Of a stretch of 44,829 bases of DNA, positions 7,848 through 18,028 are shown in pieces. Under the pieces are notes generated by a model. The model saw only the letters and a list, made by a program, of their open reading frames with translations, was not told the DNA's origin and made no database searches. Numbering within the stretch: position 1 is the stretch's first letter; the number at the start of each line of letters is the position of its first letter. Source of the DNA: Mycobacteriales bacterium (GTDB taxonomy: Bacteria > Actinomycetota > Actinomycetes > Mycobacteriales > CADCTP01); assembly GCA_035995165.1 (NCBI GenBank), contig DASYKU010000022.1, forward strand, positions 1 to 44,829, read 5' to 3'. Made by a program: the position numbers and the translations under genes.

Positions 7848-9020
7848 ATGGAGTTCCTGATCCTCGGGATCGTCATCCTGGTCGTGCTGATCGTCGCCGT
7901 GGCCGCCTTCGTGGTGCCGCGCCGGCGGGGTGGATCGGCGACCCTGCCGCCGGTGACGCCGCAGGAGCGGACCGAGGTCGAGCCGGGCGTACGGCCGCAG
8001 GCCGACACCGAACCGGAGGCGGAGCCGGGCGGCGGGACCGCGGTCGACACCACCGGGCCGGGCCTGGAGATCCCGGAGTCCGCCGCCGGGCGAATGGCCC
8101 GGCTGCGGGGCCGGCTGTCCCGCTCCCAGTCCACCCTCGGCCGCGGCCTGCTCACCCTGCTGTCCCGGGAGAAGCTGGACGAGGACGCCTGGGAGGAGAT
8201 CGAGGACGCGCTGCTGACCGCGGACGTCGGCGTGGGCGCGACCGGTGAGATCGTCGAGCGGCTGCGGACCCGGACCAAGGTGCTCGGCACCCGCTCCGAG
8301 GGCGAGCTGCGGGCGCTGTTGGCCGACGAGCTGGTGACCGCGCTGCAGCCGGACATGGACCGCACCCTGCACACCGTCCCGCACGGCGACGGCCGTCCCG
8401 CGGTGCTGCTCGTGGTCGGCGTGAACGGCACCGGCAAGACCACCACCTGCGGCAAGATCGCCCGGCTGCTGGTCGCCGACGGCCGCACGGTGCTGCTTGG
8501 CGCGGCCGACACGTTCCGGGCCGCCGCCGCCGACCAGCTGGAGACGTGGGCGAGCCGGGTCGGCGCCCAAGTGGTCCGCGGGCCCGAGGGCGGCGATCCC
8601 GCCAGCGTCGCGTTCGACGCGGTCAAGCGCGGCACCGAGACCGAGGACGAGCTCGGCGTCGACACGGTCATCATCGACACCGCCGGCCGGCTGCACACCA
8701 AGGTCGGGCTGATGGACGAGCTGGGCAAGGTCAAGCGGGTGATCGAGAAGCAGACCGCGGTCGACGAGACGCTGCTGGTCCTGGACGCCACCACCGGCCA
8801 GAACGGGGTCGTGCAGGCCCGCGTGTTCACCGAGGCCGTGAACGTCACCGGCATCGTGCTGACCAAGCTCGACGGCACGGCCAAGGGCGGCATCGTGGTC
8901 TCCGTGCAGCGGGAGCTGGGCGTGCCGGTGAAGCTGGTCGGGCTGGGGGAGGGGCCGGACGATCTGGCCCCGTTCGAGCCCGAGTCGTTCGTGGACGCGC
9001 TGTTGGGAGAGACCTCGTAG
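7848..9020 (+). CDS. ftsY: Signal recognition particle receptor FtsY
   Basis: GTPase receptor that docks ribosome-SRP complexes at the membrane. 390 residues: an N-terminal membrane helix (FLILGIVILVVLIVAVAAFVV, 3-23), an acidic Pro/Glu/Thr linker, then the NG domain. G1 is GVNGTGKTT (191-199), followed by the DTFRAAA motif, G3 DTAGRL (277-282) and G4 TKLDGTAKGG (from 339). The ATG is preceded by GGGAG. The partner Ffh is encoded about 12.5 kb downstream on the same strand. The short A-domain with a true N-terminal helix is the actinobacterial form. No anomalies. Confidence 0.97.
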   Translation: MEFLILGIVILVVLIVAVAAFVVPRRRGGSATLPPVTPQERTEVEPGVRPQADTEPEAEPGGGTAVDTTGPGLEIPESAAGRMARLRGRLSRSQSTLGRGLLTLLSREKLDEDAWEEIEDALLTADVGVGATGEIVERLRTRTKVLGTRSEGELRALLADELVTALQPDMDRTLHTVPHGDGRPAVLLVVGVNGTGKTTTCGKIARLLVADGRTVLLGAADTFRAAAADQLETWASRVGAQVVRGPEGGDPASVAFDAVKRGTETEDELGVDTVIIDTAGRLHTKVGLMDELGKVKRVIEKQTAVDETLLVLDATTGQNGVVQARVFTEAVNVTGIVLTKLDGTAKGGIVVSVQRELGVPVKLVGLGEGPDDLAPFEPESFVDALLGETS

Positions 9021-9073
9021 GTCCGGTGGTGTTAGCTGGCGGTCTCGTGCCCGCCAGCCCACCGGAGGACCCG

Positions 9074-10546
9074 ATGTCCTTTTCCCTGGACCGCCGCCGT
9101 TTCCTCGGCACCGCGCTGGCCGGGGCGGCGATCGTCGCGTTCGACCCGCTGCGCGGCGGCTGGGTCACCGCGGCCGAGGCGGCCGAGGGCGCGCCGGCGG
9201 GCGCGGTGTCCGTACCGGACCTGGACGGGGAGCTGACCACCGACCCGGCCGTGCTGGCCGCGGTGGCCGACGACTTCGGCCACATCGTGCACCGGACGCC
9301 GGTCGCGGTGCTGCGGCCGGGCTCGGTCCGGGACGTCGTGGCGCTGGTCCGCTTCGCCGACCGGCACCGGATCGCGGTGTCGATGCGCGGGCAGGGCCAC
9401 AGCACCGACGGCCAGTCCCAGGTGCACGCCGGGGTGGTGGTGGACTCGACGACGCTGGCCCAGGTGCACGAGATCCGGTCCGACCGGGCCGTCGTGGACG
9501 CCGGCGTGACCTGGCTGCAGCTCGTCACCGCCACGCTGGCGCACGGCCTGACCCCGCCGGTCTTCACCGACTACGTCGAGCTGTCCGTCGGCGGGACGAT
9601 CTCGGTCGGCGGCATCGGCGGCACCACCCAGACGTACGGGATGCAGGTCGACACCGTGCTGGAGCTGGAGGTGGTGACCGGCGAGGGCGAGCTGGTGCGC
9701 TGCTCGCCCAGCCGGCACCGGGCCCTGTTCGAGGCCGTGCTGGGCAGCCTGGGCCAGCTCGCGATCGTCGTCCGCGCGACCGTACGGCTGATCCCGGCGC
9801 CGGCCGCCGCCCGCGGCTACCAGCTCTTCTACACCGACCTGGACACGTACCTGGCCGACCAGCGGCGGCTGCTGGCCGGGCGCCGGTTCAGCTCGCTGGA
9901 GGGGCAGGCGACCCGCAACGCCGCCGACACCGGCTGGGACTTCTTCGTCGACGCCGCGGCGTACCACGACGGGACGCCGCCGGACGACGCCCGGATCACC
10001 CGCGGCCTGCGCTTCGACCCGGCCCGGACGGTGGTGACCGACTACACGTACCTGGAGTGGGTCAACCGGCTGAAGCCGACCGTCGACTTCCTCAAGTCGA
10101 TCGGCGCCTGGACGCTGCCGCACCCCTGGATCGACGTGTTCCTGCCGGACAGCCGGACCCGCGCGGTGGTGGCGGCGACGCTGGACACGCTCACGCTGGC
10201 CGACACCGGGCAGGGGCCGGTGCTGCTCTACCCGTTCCGGCCGGGGCTGGTCGGGCCCCGGTTCGTGCAGCGGCCGCGGGAGCCGGTCGCGTTCCTCTTC
10301 TCGCTGCTGCGCACGACCGTGCCGCCGGCCGACCCGCTGCGGCAGCGGGCCGACAACCGGGTCCTGTACGACCGGGCGCGGGCCGTCGGCGGCAAGCGCT
10401 ACCCGGTCGGCTCGGTCCCGCTCACCCCGGCGGACTGGGCCGCGAGCTACGGCGCCGACTACCCGGCCCTGGTCGCGGCGAAGGCGGAGTGGGACCCCCG
10501 GCGGGTACTCTCCCCGGGACAGGGGATCTTCGGGCCGCCGCGGTAG
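9074..10546 (+). CDS. Tat-exported cytokinin dehydrogenase-like FAD oxidoreductase
   Basis: 490 residues. A twin-arginine signal (LDRRRFLGTALAGAAI, 5-20, then an AEAAEGA cleavage region) precedes a PCMH/FAD_binding_4 domain. GQGHSTDGQ carries H109 at the position that covalently holds FAD in plant cytokinin dehydrogenases. FTDYVELSVGGTIS carries D166, matching the catalytic Asp of that family. VLGSLGQLAIVVRA and a C-terminal substrate domain with HPW (350-352) also match. Cytokinin dehydrogenases cleave the N6 side chain of cytokinins. Start ATG follows GGAGG (9064-9068). It sits alone between ftsY and amtB, perhaps an insertion. Alternative: another exported oxidase of this flavoprotein family acting on a different substrate. 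Confidence 0.85.
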   Translation: MSFSLDRRRFLGTALAGAAIVAFDPLRGGWVTAAEAAEGAPAGAVSVPDLDGELTTDPAVLAAVADDFGHIVHRTPVAVLRPGSVRDVVALVRFADRHRIAVSMRGQGHSTDGQSQVHAGVVVDSTTLAQVHEIRSDRAVVDAGVTWLQLVTATLAHGLTPPVFTDYVELSVGGTISVGGIGGTTQTYGMQVDTVLELEVVTGEGELVRCSPSRHRALFEAVLGSLGQLAIVVRATVRLIPAPAAARGYQLFYTDLDTYLADQRRLLAGRRFSSLEGQATRNAADTGWDFFVDAAAYHDGTPPDDARITRGLRFDPARTVVTDYTYLEWVNRLKPTVDFLKSIGAWTLPHPWIDVFLPDSRTRAVVAATLDTLTLADTGQGPVLLYPFRPGLVGPRFVQRPREPVAFLFSLLRTTVPPADPLRQRADNRVLYDRARAVGGKRYPVGSVPLTPADWAASYGADYPALVAAKAEWDPRRVLSPGQGIFGPPR

Positions 10547-10666
10547 CACGACCGGCGCGCCGTGTCCCCGTGACTGCGGGGCTTGCTCCGGACGGGTGAA
10601 GATCACCGTTCCGGACGGCGTCCGCCCGGTGTGACGAAACCCGGCCGTAGCGCAAGGGCCGGTGAG

Positions 10667-10704
10667 TTCACGGCCGGGAAACAGCCGGGATCCGCCTCGG
10701 AAAC
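10667..10704 (+). promoter_or_regulatory. GlnR-type operator in front of amtB-glnK-glnD
   Basis: The pattern TTCAC-N6-GAAAC-N6-GATCC-N6-GAAAC lies here with every spacer exactly 6 nt, so the two GAAAC half-sites are 22 bp apart. The described actinobacterial GlnR box is gTnAC-N6-GaAAC repeated. Both b-sites are perfect, the first a-site differs only at base 1, and the second is poor. It ends 48 nt before the amtB GTG. A GTGACGAAAC run at 10631 may be a further half-site. Confidence 0.65.
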
Positions 10705-10752
10705 CTCTCGCTGGAACCTTTCTGCCAAACCCCGTCAGCGAGAGGAGGGGCA

Positions 10753-12428
<1,676 letters not shown>

Positions 12429-12435
12429 GCACGTC

Positions 12436-12481
12436 CAGGACCCGGTCCGGTGCGGTGACCCCCGCGCCGGACCGGGTCCTG
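12436..12481 (+). terminator. 20-bp hairpin between glnK and glnD
   Basis: A perfect 15-bp stem (CAGGACCCGGTCCGG with its complement at 12467-12481) continues inward for 5 more pairs, one of them G-U, to a 6-nt loop. It starts 8 nt after the glnK stop and has no U-tract. It should act as a partial terminator or processing barrier inside the operon. It also swallows the GTG at 12481, arguing against that as the glnD start. Confidence 0.8.
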
Positions 12482-12504
12482 TGTGCGTACAGGGGGACGC
12501 GGTG

Positions 12505-14835
12505 GTGAAGCCCGCCGCGTCGCGACTGCGCGAGGGCCGGGCCGTGCTGCTCGGCAACGGCCTGCACGGCAAGGCGCTGCGGGACGCGCTCACCGGCCTG
12601 TACGACGAGTGGCTGGCCGAGGTGTACGCGGCCGCGGCCGGCCCCGCAGCGGACGTCGCGCTGGTCGCCGTGGGCGGGCTGGGCCGCCGCGAGCCCGCGC
12701 CGTACTCGGACCTGGACCTGGTGCTGCTGCACCGGGGCCGGTCCGGGATCGAGGAGCTGGCCGACGCGGTCTGGTACCCGGTCTGGGACGCCCGGGTCGG
12801 CCTGGACCACTCGGTCCGTACGGTCGACGAGGCCCTCGGGGTGGCCAAGGACGACCTCAAGGCCGCGCTCGGGCTGCTGGAGCTGCGGCACCTGGCCGGG
12901 GACGCGGCGCTCTCGCACGAGCTGCGCGAGAAGGCGTACGCGGGCTGGCGGCAGGCCTCGCCGCGGCGGCTGCCGGAGTTGCGGGCGGCGACGCTGGGCC
13001 GCTGGCGTACGGCCGGGGAGCTGGCGTTCCTGCTGGAGCCCGACCTCAAGGAGGCCCGCGGCGGGTTGCGGGACGTGCACGCGCTGCACGCGCTGGCCGC
13101 CGCCCAGCTGCTGGACGCGCCCGGGCCGGCCGTGATCGCCGCCCGCGAGGTCCTGCTGGACACCCGGGGCGAGCTGCAGAAGCGGTCCGGCCGGGCGCTG
13201 GACCGGCTGGTGCAGCAGGAGCAGCCCTCGATCGCCGACGCCCTCGGCCGGCCCGACGCCGACGACCTGCTGCGCGCGGTCTCCGACGCCGGGCGCACGA
13301 TCGCCTTCGCCGCCGACACCGCCTGGCGCCAGGTCGGGTCCGAGCTGGAGGCCCGCCGCCGCAGCCGGTCGCTGACCCGGGTGCTGCCCGGCCGCCGCAA
13401 CCCCGCGGTGCAGCGCCGGCCGCTGGCCGAGGGCGTGGTCGAGCAGGGTGGCGAGGTCGTGCTGGCCCGCGACGCCGACCCCTGGACCGACCCGGTGCTG
13501 GTGCTGCGCGTGGCCGCCGCCGCCGCCCGGTCCGGCCTGCCGCTGGCGCCGCACGCGCTGGACCGGCTGGAGACCGAGTCCGCGCCGATCCCGTCGCCCT
13601 GGCCGGCCGAGGCCCGGGACGCGTTCGTGGACCTGCTCGGCACCGGCCACCGCGCGGTCCCGGTGCTGGAGGCGCTGGACCGGGCCGGCCTGCTGGTCCG
13701 GCTGATCCCGGAGTGGGCCGCGGTCCGGTCCAGGCCGCAGCGCAACCCGGTGCACCGCTTCACCGTCGACCGGCACCTGATGGAGGCCGCGGCCGAGGCG
13801 GCCGCGCTGACCCGGACCGTGGCCCGGCCGGACCTGCTGCTGCTCGGCGCGTTCTTGCACGACCTCGGCAAGGGCTTCCCGGGCGACCACACCGACGCCG
13901 GGGTGGCGGTGGTGCGCGAGCTCGGCCCCCGCCTGGGCCTCCCGTACGGGGACGCGGCCACGATCGTGGCGATGATCCGGCACCACCTGCTGCTGCCGGA
14001 CACCGCGACCCGCCGCGACCTCGCCGACCCGGTCACCGTACGGACCGTGGTCGATGCCGTGGACGGCTCCCGCGACCTGCTCGACCTGCTGCACGGGCTG
14101 GCCGTCGCCGACGGCCTGGCCACCGGCCCGGCGGCCTGGACGGACTGGAAGGCCGACCTCGTGGCCGAGCTGGTGGACCGGGCCCGGGACGCGGTCGCCG
14201 GGCAGCCGCCGCAGCCGCCGCCGGTGCTCACCGCGGCCCAGCGCGAGCTGGCCGAGTCCAGCTCCGGCGGGGTCGCGGTGCGGATCGACGGGGACGCGGT
14301 CACGGTGGCCGCGCCGGACATGCCCGGACTGCTCAGCCGGACCGCGGGCGTGCTGGCGCTGCACCAGCTCGACGTCCGGGCGGCCAGCGCGGTCACCCTC
14401 GGCCCCACCGCGGTGGACGTGTTCACGGTCAGCCCACGCTTCGGCCGCGGCCCCGACCCGGCGCTGCTGCGGGCGGACGTGACCCGGGCGCTGGCCGGCT
14501 CGCTGCCGCTGGCGGACAAGCTCGCCGCCAAGGAGGCCGCGTACGGCCCCGGGGACGCGCAGGCGCCGCCGCGGGTGCTCTGGTTCGACGGCGCGGCGAC
14601 CGGCGCGACCGTGCTGGAGCTGCGGGCCGCCGACGCGGCCGGGCTGCTGCACCGGGTCACCGCCGCGCTGGAGCGCTCCGGGCTCGACGTCCGCGGGGCC
14701 AGGGTCAGCACCCTCGGCGGCGCCGCGGTCGACGCGTTCTACGTCGTCGGCGCCGACGGGACCCCGGTGACGGACCCGGACGTACGCCGGGCCGTCACCG
14801 AGGTCGTCCTCACTGCTGCTGGTACGTCGGGGTGA
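12505..14835 (+). CDS. glnD: PII (de)adenylyl/uridylyltransferase GlnD
   Basis: Bifunctional enzyme that modifies and demodifies Tyr51 of GlnK in response to nitrogen status. 776 residues. The nucleotidyltransferase motif [17 protein letters not shown] has G57-G58 and the metal pair D69/D71. The HD domain has HxnHD with H452-D453 in FLHDLGKG. Two C-terminal ACT domains begin near residues 601 ([15 protein letters not shown]) and 703 ([15 protein letters not shown]). The start is uncertain: GTG at 12505 is 7 nt after GGGGGA, GTG 12502 is also possible, and GTG 12481 lies in the hairpin. The 3' end overlaps the convergent PEBP gene by 26 nt. Confidence 0.93.
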   Translation: MKPAASRLREGRAVLLGNGLHGKALRDALTGLYDEWLAEVYAAAAGPAADVALVAVGGLGRREPAPYSDLDLVLLHRGRSGIEELADAVWYPVWDARVGLDHSVRTVDEALGVAKDDLKAALGLLELRHLAGDAALSHELREKAYAGWRQASPRRLPELRAATLGRWRTAGELAFLLEPDLKEARGGLRDVHALHALAAAQLLDAPGPAVIAAREVLLDTRGELQKRSGRALDRLVQQEQPSIADALGRPDADDLLRAVSDAGRTIAFAADTAWRQVGSELEARRRSRSLTRVLPGRRNPAVQRRPLAEGVVEQGGEVVLARDADPWTDPVLVLRVAAAAARSGLPLAPHALDRLETESAPIPSPWPAEARDAFVDLLGTGHRAVPVLEALDRAGLLVRLIPEWAAVRSRPQRNPVHRFTVDRHLMEAAAEAAALTRTVARPDLLLLGAFLHDLGKGFPGDHTDAGVAVVRELGPRLGLPYGDAATIVAMIRHHLLLPDTATRRDLADPVTVRTVVDAVDGSRDLLDLLHGLAVADGLATGPAAWTDWKADLVAELVDRARDAVAGQPPQPPPVLTAAQRELAESSSGGVAVRIDGDAVTVAAPDMPGLLSRTAGVLALHQLDVRAASAVTLGPTAVDVFTVSPRFGRGPDPALLRADVTRALAGSLPLADKLAAKEAAYGPGDAQAPPRVLWFDGAATGATVLELRAADAAGLLHRVTAALERSGLDVRGARVSTLGGAAVDAFYVVGADGTPVTDPDVRRAVTEVVLTAAGTSG

Positions 14836-15352
14836 TGATCGCGCGGGCCAGCGTGTGGAACAGCACGTTGAACGCGACGAAGGTCGGGGTCGCGTCCGGG
14901 TCCACGCCCAGGTGCTCGACATCCAGGGCGTGCACGGCGAAGACGTACCGGTGCACGACGTCGCCCGCCGGCGGCGCGGCCCCGTCCCACTGCCGCAGGC
15001 CGAAGTCGTCCCGGACGTGGAACGCGCCCTCGGGCAGGCTGTCGTCGTCCTTCCCGGCCCCGGTGTCGAGCGACGTGACGCTCGCCGGGATGTCCACCGC
15101 GGTCCAGTGCCAGAAGCCCGACGGGGTCGGGGCGTCCGGGTCGAAGCAGTTCACCACGTAGCTCTTGGTGCCCTCGGGCGCGCCGGACCAGGACAGCTGG
15201 GGCGAGAGGTTCTGCCCGCCGGCCGAGTCGTGCGCGAACGTCAGGTCCATCTGGGCGCCCTCGGTGACGTCCGTGCTGGTCACCGTGAACGTCGGCACAG
15301 CGGGCAACAGGTCGTACGGAAGCGGGGCGGTGGGTCGGTCCAGGGACGGCAT
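14810..15352 (-). CDS. PEBP-family protein (YbhB/YbcL type)
   Basis: 180 residues with the phosphatidylethanolamine-binding fold. [35 protein letters not shown] is the family's anion-pocket signature (DPDAP and the following GFWHW). A second conserved element is [12 protein letters not shown]. The 47-residue N-terminal part has no signal peptide, so it is probably cytoplasmic. Bacterial homologues have no firm biochemical role. The ATG is preceded on its strand by AAAGGAA at 8 nt. Its last 26 nt overlap the end of glnD tail to tail, so the two transcripts are antisense at their 3' ends. Family sure, role unknown. Confidence 0.92.
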   Translation of the reverse strand: MPSLDRPTAPLPYDLLPAVPTFTVTSTDVTEGAQMDLTFAHDSAGGQNLSPQLSWSGAPEGTKSYVVNCFDPDAPTPSGFWHWTAVDIPASVTSLDTGAGKDDDSLPEGAFHVRDDFGLRQWDGAAPPAGDVVHRYVFAVHALDVEHLGVDPDATPTFVAFNVLFHTLARAIITPTYQQQ

Positions 15353-15411
15353 GCGGGGTTCTTCCTTTCGCTACGGGTTCAGTCGATCAACGAATCCTGG
15401 TCGCGGCGGGT

Positions 15412-16440
15412 TCACCAGCCGCGCAGGTCGACGGGCCAGGTATCGACGACGGTCGCATCAGGGCCGTCTCCGGTGACCAGGTGCATCCGGTCGTGCAGGG
15501 CGACGGTCGGGTCGACGTGCGCGGGCAGCACCCGGACCCGGTCCCCGACGACCACCGACCGCGGCTCGTCCGGCGCGTACGTGGTGTGCTCGTCGGAGCA
15601 GAACCAGACCGTCGCGCCCGGGATCGTGGGGTTGCCGTGGTCCATCCCCAGCGACTTCAGCCCGACGTCCGCGACCACCCAGGGCGGCTGGATCTCGCTG
15701 CTGGGCGGGGCCGCGGAGACCACCGTCCCGAGCACGGTCAGTGCCGGCCGGAACGGCAGCCCGACCGCCCCGTACGCGGTGTCCATCAGCGCGTACGACC
15801 CGGCCTGGATCTCGGTCGCCACGGTGTTGTCGGCGTACGTCCCGGTGCCGCCGGCCGAGACGATGTCGCCGCCGACGTCGGCCGCGGCCCGGGCCAGCAG
15901 GGCCATGCTGTCCGCGGTCATCGTGCGGCGCTGGGCGGCGTCCGGCAGCAGCATGAGGTGGCCCTCGTAGCCCATCACGCCGCGGACGGTGAGGCCCTTG
16001 GCGCGGGCCAGGTCGGCGATCCGGCCGGCGTCCTCGGGGGCGCAGCCGCAGCGGGGGAGCCCGACGTTGACGTCGACGAGGACCTCGCGGACGCCGCCCC
16101 GGGACGCCGCCCCGACCGTCTGCTCCGAGTCGACCGCGACGGTGATCCGGGCCCGGTCGGCCAGCGCCCCGAGCCGGGTCGTGTCCAGCACCTCGTTGGC
16201 CAGCAGCAGGTCCTCGCCGAGCCCGGCCGCGACCATGCCCTCGACCTCGCGGACCGTGGCGCAGGTGAAGGCGCGGGCGCCGTGGGCGGCCTGGCGGGCG
16301 GCCAGGGCGGTGGTCTTGTGCGCCTTGACGTGCGGGCGCAGCCGCGGGCCCGGCAGCGCGGCGGCCATCGTGCTCAGGTTGTGCTCCAGCGCGGTGGCGT
16401 CCACGAGCAGCGCCGGCGTCTGCAGGTCGGTGACCTTCAC
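15412..16440 (-). CDS. D-threonine aldolase-like PLP enzyme (alanine racemase N-terminal fold)
   Basis: 342 residues. A TIM-barrel PLP domain starts TPALLVDATALEHNL. K39 in RPHVKAHKT is the Schiff-base lysine, and a C-terminal beta domain carries the metal site. That site reads H308-V-D310 (AHVDPTVALHD). In the family, His-x-Asp is the divalent-metal pair of D-threonine aldolase, whereas D-serine dehydratase has His-x-Cys. The aldolase, which cleaves D-threonine or other D-3-hydroxy amino acids to glycine and an aldehyde, is therefore favoured. The GTG start overlaps the stop of the CGNR gene (GTGA), so the two are one operon. Substrate not proven. Confidence 0.85.
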   Translation of the reverse strand: MKVTDLQTPALLVDATALEHNLSTMAAALPGPRLRPHVKAHKTTALAARQAAHGARAFTCATVREVEGMVAAGLGEDLLLANEVLDTTRLGALADRARITVAVDSEQTVGAASRGGVREVLVDVNVGLPRCGCAPEDAGRIADLARAKGLTVRGVMGYEGHLMLLPDAAQRRTMTADSMALLARAAADVGGDIVSAGGTGTYADNTVATEIQAGSYALMDTAYGAVGLPFRPALTVLGTVVSAAPPSSEIQPPWVVADVGLKSLGMDHGNPTIPGATVWFCSDEHTTYAPDEPRSVVVGDRVRVLPAHVDPTVALHDRMHLVTGDGPDATVVDTWPVDLRGW

Positions 16441-17093
16441 GGCGCGAGACTAGGCCGGGTCGGCCCGTCGCCGTGCTCGGGACGGCTGACCGCCCGACGA
16501 CGGGCGCGCGAGGCACGCAGGTTGGCGGCGTTGCCGCAGCGGCGGACGTCGTGCCAGACGCCGGAGTTGTTGCGGCTGCGGTCGTAGAAGGCGACCGCGC
16601 AGGCCGGCTTGCGGCAGAGCTTGAGGCGGGACCAGGTGCCGTCCCGCTGGGCCAGCAGCGCCTCGGTCAGCACGGTCGCGGCGATCCACTGCGCGCCCGT
16701 GCCGCGGGCCTGCGTCCCGACCGTCCCGGCGGCCGGGTCGAGCGTGAGACGCACCGTGCCGGCCACCCCACCGCCGTGGTGGCCGCCGGCCGTCCCTCCG
16801 CCGGGCGTCCCTCCGCCGGGCGTCCCGCCGGGCGGCCCGCCGGGCGGCCCGGCGGGCGCGGCGTCGCCGGGGCGGTCGCCGCCGAGCGCGTGACTGAGGG
16901 CGGCGCGCAGCGTGCGGAGGCGGGGGAGGTCGGCGTCGGTGAGCTCGACCGGGGCCAGGTCGCGGGCGGTGCCGAGCTCGGCCAGCAGGTCGGCCTGCCC
17001 ACCCGCGGCCTTGGTGTTGAGCAGTTCCTGGACCAGCGCGAGGCCGCCCGGGGCGACGCCGACGCCGTACCGCCCGGTGGCCGGAAGTGACAT
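16437..17093 (-). CDS. CGNR zinc-finger transcription regulator (ABATE domain)
   Basis: 218 residues. The N-terminal region (ALVQELLNTKAAGG ... LRTLRAALSHAL) is the stress-sensing ABATE-like part. The C-terminal CRKPACAVAFYDRSRNN and RRCGNAANLRASRARRR are the CGNR zinc-finger DNA-binding part, with Cys spaced C-x4-C and a CGN. Between them, residues about 76-110, is a Gly/Pro/Thr/His-rich linker built from 15-bp tandem repeats. The ATG has TAGAGT 6 nt upstream, a leaderless -10. The purine run directly beside the ATG is too close to be a good ribosome site. First gene of an operon with the aldolase-like gene and divergent from nmrA by 47 nt, which suggests it controls both. Confidence 0.88.
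   Translation of the reverse strand: MSLPATGRYGVGVAPGGLALVQELLNTKAAGGQADLLAELGTARDLAPVELTDADLPRLRTLRAALSHALGGDRPGDAAPAGPPGGPPGGTPGGGTPGGGTAGGHHGGGVAGTVRLTLDPAAGTVGTQARGTGAQWIAATVLTEALLAQRDGTWSRLKLCRKPACAVAFYDRSRNNSGVWHDVRRCGNAANLRASRARRRAVSRPEHGDGPTRPSLAP
16791..16850. repeat. 15-bp in-frame tandem repeats in the CGNR linker
   Basis: Two exact units of CGTCCCTCCGCCGGG (16791-16805, 16806-16820) are followed by degenerate 12-15 bp relatives. All keep the reading frame and code for Gly-Pro-Gly-Gly-Thr/Gly variants on the minus strand. Confidence 0.8.
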
Positions 17094-17099
17094 ACCTCA

Positions 17100-17105
17100 A
17101 CTCTA
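17100..17105 (-). promoter_or_regulatory. Leaderless-type -10 box of the CGNR operon (TAGAGT)
   Basis: On the minus strand TAGAGT is followed by 6 nt and ATG. It lies in the 47-nt divergent gap and is back to back with the nmrA -10, only 23 bp away. Confidence 0.5.
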
Positions 17106-17128
17106 TACGGCTCTGTCAGTTCAGGGGC

Positions 17129-17134
17129 TACGGT
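17129..17134 (+). promoter_or_regulatory. Leaderless-type -10 box of the nmrA-MFS operon (TACGGT)
   Basis: TACGGT, 6 nt, then ATG at 17141. The same hexamer and spacing recur at the lactone oxidase gene (19466). No Shine-Dalgarno of usable spacing. Confidence 0.55.
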
Positions 17135-17140
17135 GGGCCT

Positions 17141-18028
17141 ATGGAGACGAGAGTCAGCATCGCGGGCGGGTCGGGACGGGTCGGCGGGGAGCTCACCCGG
17201 CGACTGCGGCGGGCGGGGGTGCCGGTCCGGGTGCTCACCCGCGACCCGGCCGCGGCCCGGTCCCGGCTGGCCGATCCCGGGGTGGAGCTCGCCGCGGTCG
17301 ACTTCGCCGACCCGGCGACGCTGCGGGCCGCGTTCGCCGGTTCGGCCGCGGCGTTCCTCGCCACCGGCACCCATGAGCGCCAGGTCGCCGACGAGATCGC
17401 GCTGGCCGACGCGGCCGTCGCGGCCGGCGTGCCGCACCTGGTCACCCTGTCCGTACGGGGGTCGGGGCTGGGCGAGGACAGCACGGTGCTGCGCTGGCAC
17501 GGGCAGATCGACGCGCACCTGGCCGGGCTGCCGGTGGCCGCGACCGTGCTGCGGCCGGCGACGTACGTGGACATGATGCTGCGGGTCGCGGCCACGCTGG
17601 CCGCCGGCGCCGGCTGGGGCGGTCTGGCCGGCGCCGGCGCGATCAGCGCGATCGACAGCCGGGACGTCGCCGCGGTGGCCGCGGTGGTGCTGCGGGACGG
17701 CGCAGGCAGGCACGGCGGCCGGGCCTACGACCTGACCGGACCGGCCGCGGTCACGATGCCGGAGCTGTCCGGGCTGCTCGGCGTCGCGCTGCACCGCCCG
17801 GTGCCGTACGCGGTCCGGACCGAGGCGGAGCAGCGCGCGGTGCTCGCCGCGGCCGGCTTCGTCCCGCTGATGGTCGACGTGCTGGTGGAGATCGACCGGC
17901 TGATCGGCAGCGGCGTCTCGGCCGGCACGACGCCGACGGTCCGGGAGCTGACCGGGCGCCCGCCGTACCCGGCCGCCGACTCGGTGGCCGGCCACCTCGG
18001 GTTCTTCGCGGCCGCCCGGTCGGCATGA
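17141..18028 (+). CDS. NmrA-like NAD(P)-binding protein
   Basis: 295 residues, atypical short-chain dehydrogenase fold. The dinucleotide motif reads IAGGSGRVGGEL (GxxGxxG) near the N-terminus. LVTLSVRGSG and VLRPATYVDMML are the NmrA-type mid-protein elements. The catalytic YxxxK of classical SDRs is not evident, so it may sense NAD(P) redox state or reduce quinone/azo substrates rather than act as a dehydrogenase. ATG start with TACGGT 6 nt before it. An upstream in-frame GTG (17087) would overlap the divergent gene and is rejected. The MFS transporter start overlaps its stop by ATGA, so both proteins are made together. Confidence 0.88.
   Translation: METRVSIAGGSGRVGGELTRRLRRAGVPVRVLTRDPAAARSRLADPGVELAAVDFADPATLRAAFAGSAAAFLATGTHERQVADEIALADAAVAAGVPHLVTLSVRGSGLGEDSTVLRWHGQIDAHLAGLPVAATVLRPATYVDMMLRVAATLAAGAGWGGLAGAGAISAIDSRDVAAVAAVVLRDGAGRHGGRAYDLTGPAAVTMPELSGLLGVALHRPVPYAVRTEAEQRAVLAAAGFVPLMVDVLVEIDRLIGSGVSAGTTPTVRELTGRPPYPAADSVAGHLGFFAAARSA

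Noticed and set aside
12481-12504. GTG at 12481 as the glnD start
   Set aside because: It lies in the last base pairs of the glnK-glnD hairpin and has no ribosome site, whereas GGGGGA precedes the GTG codons at 12502/12505 at better spacing.
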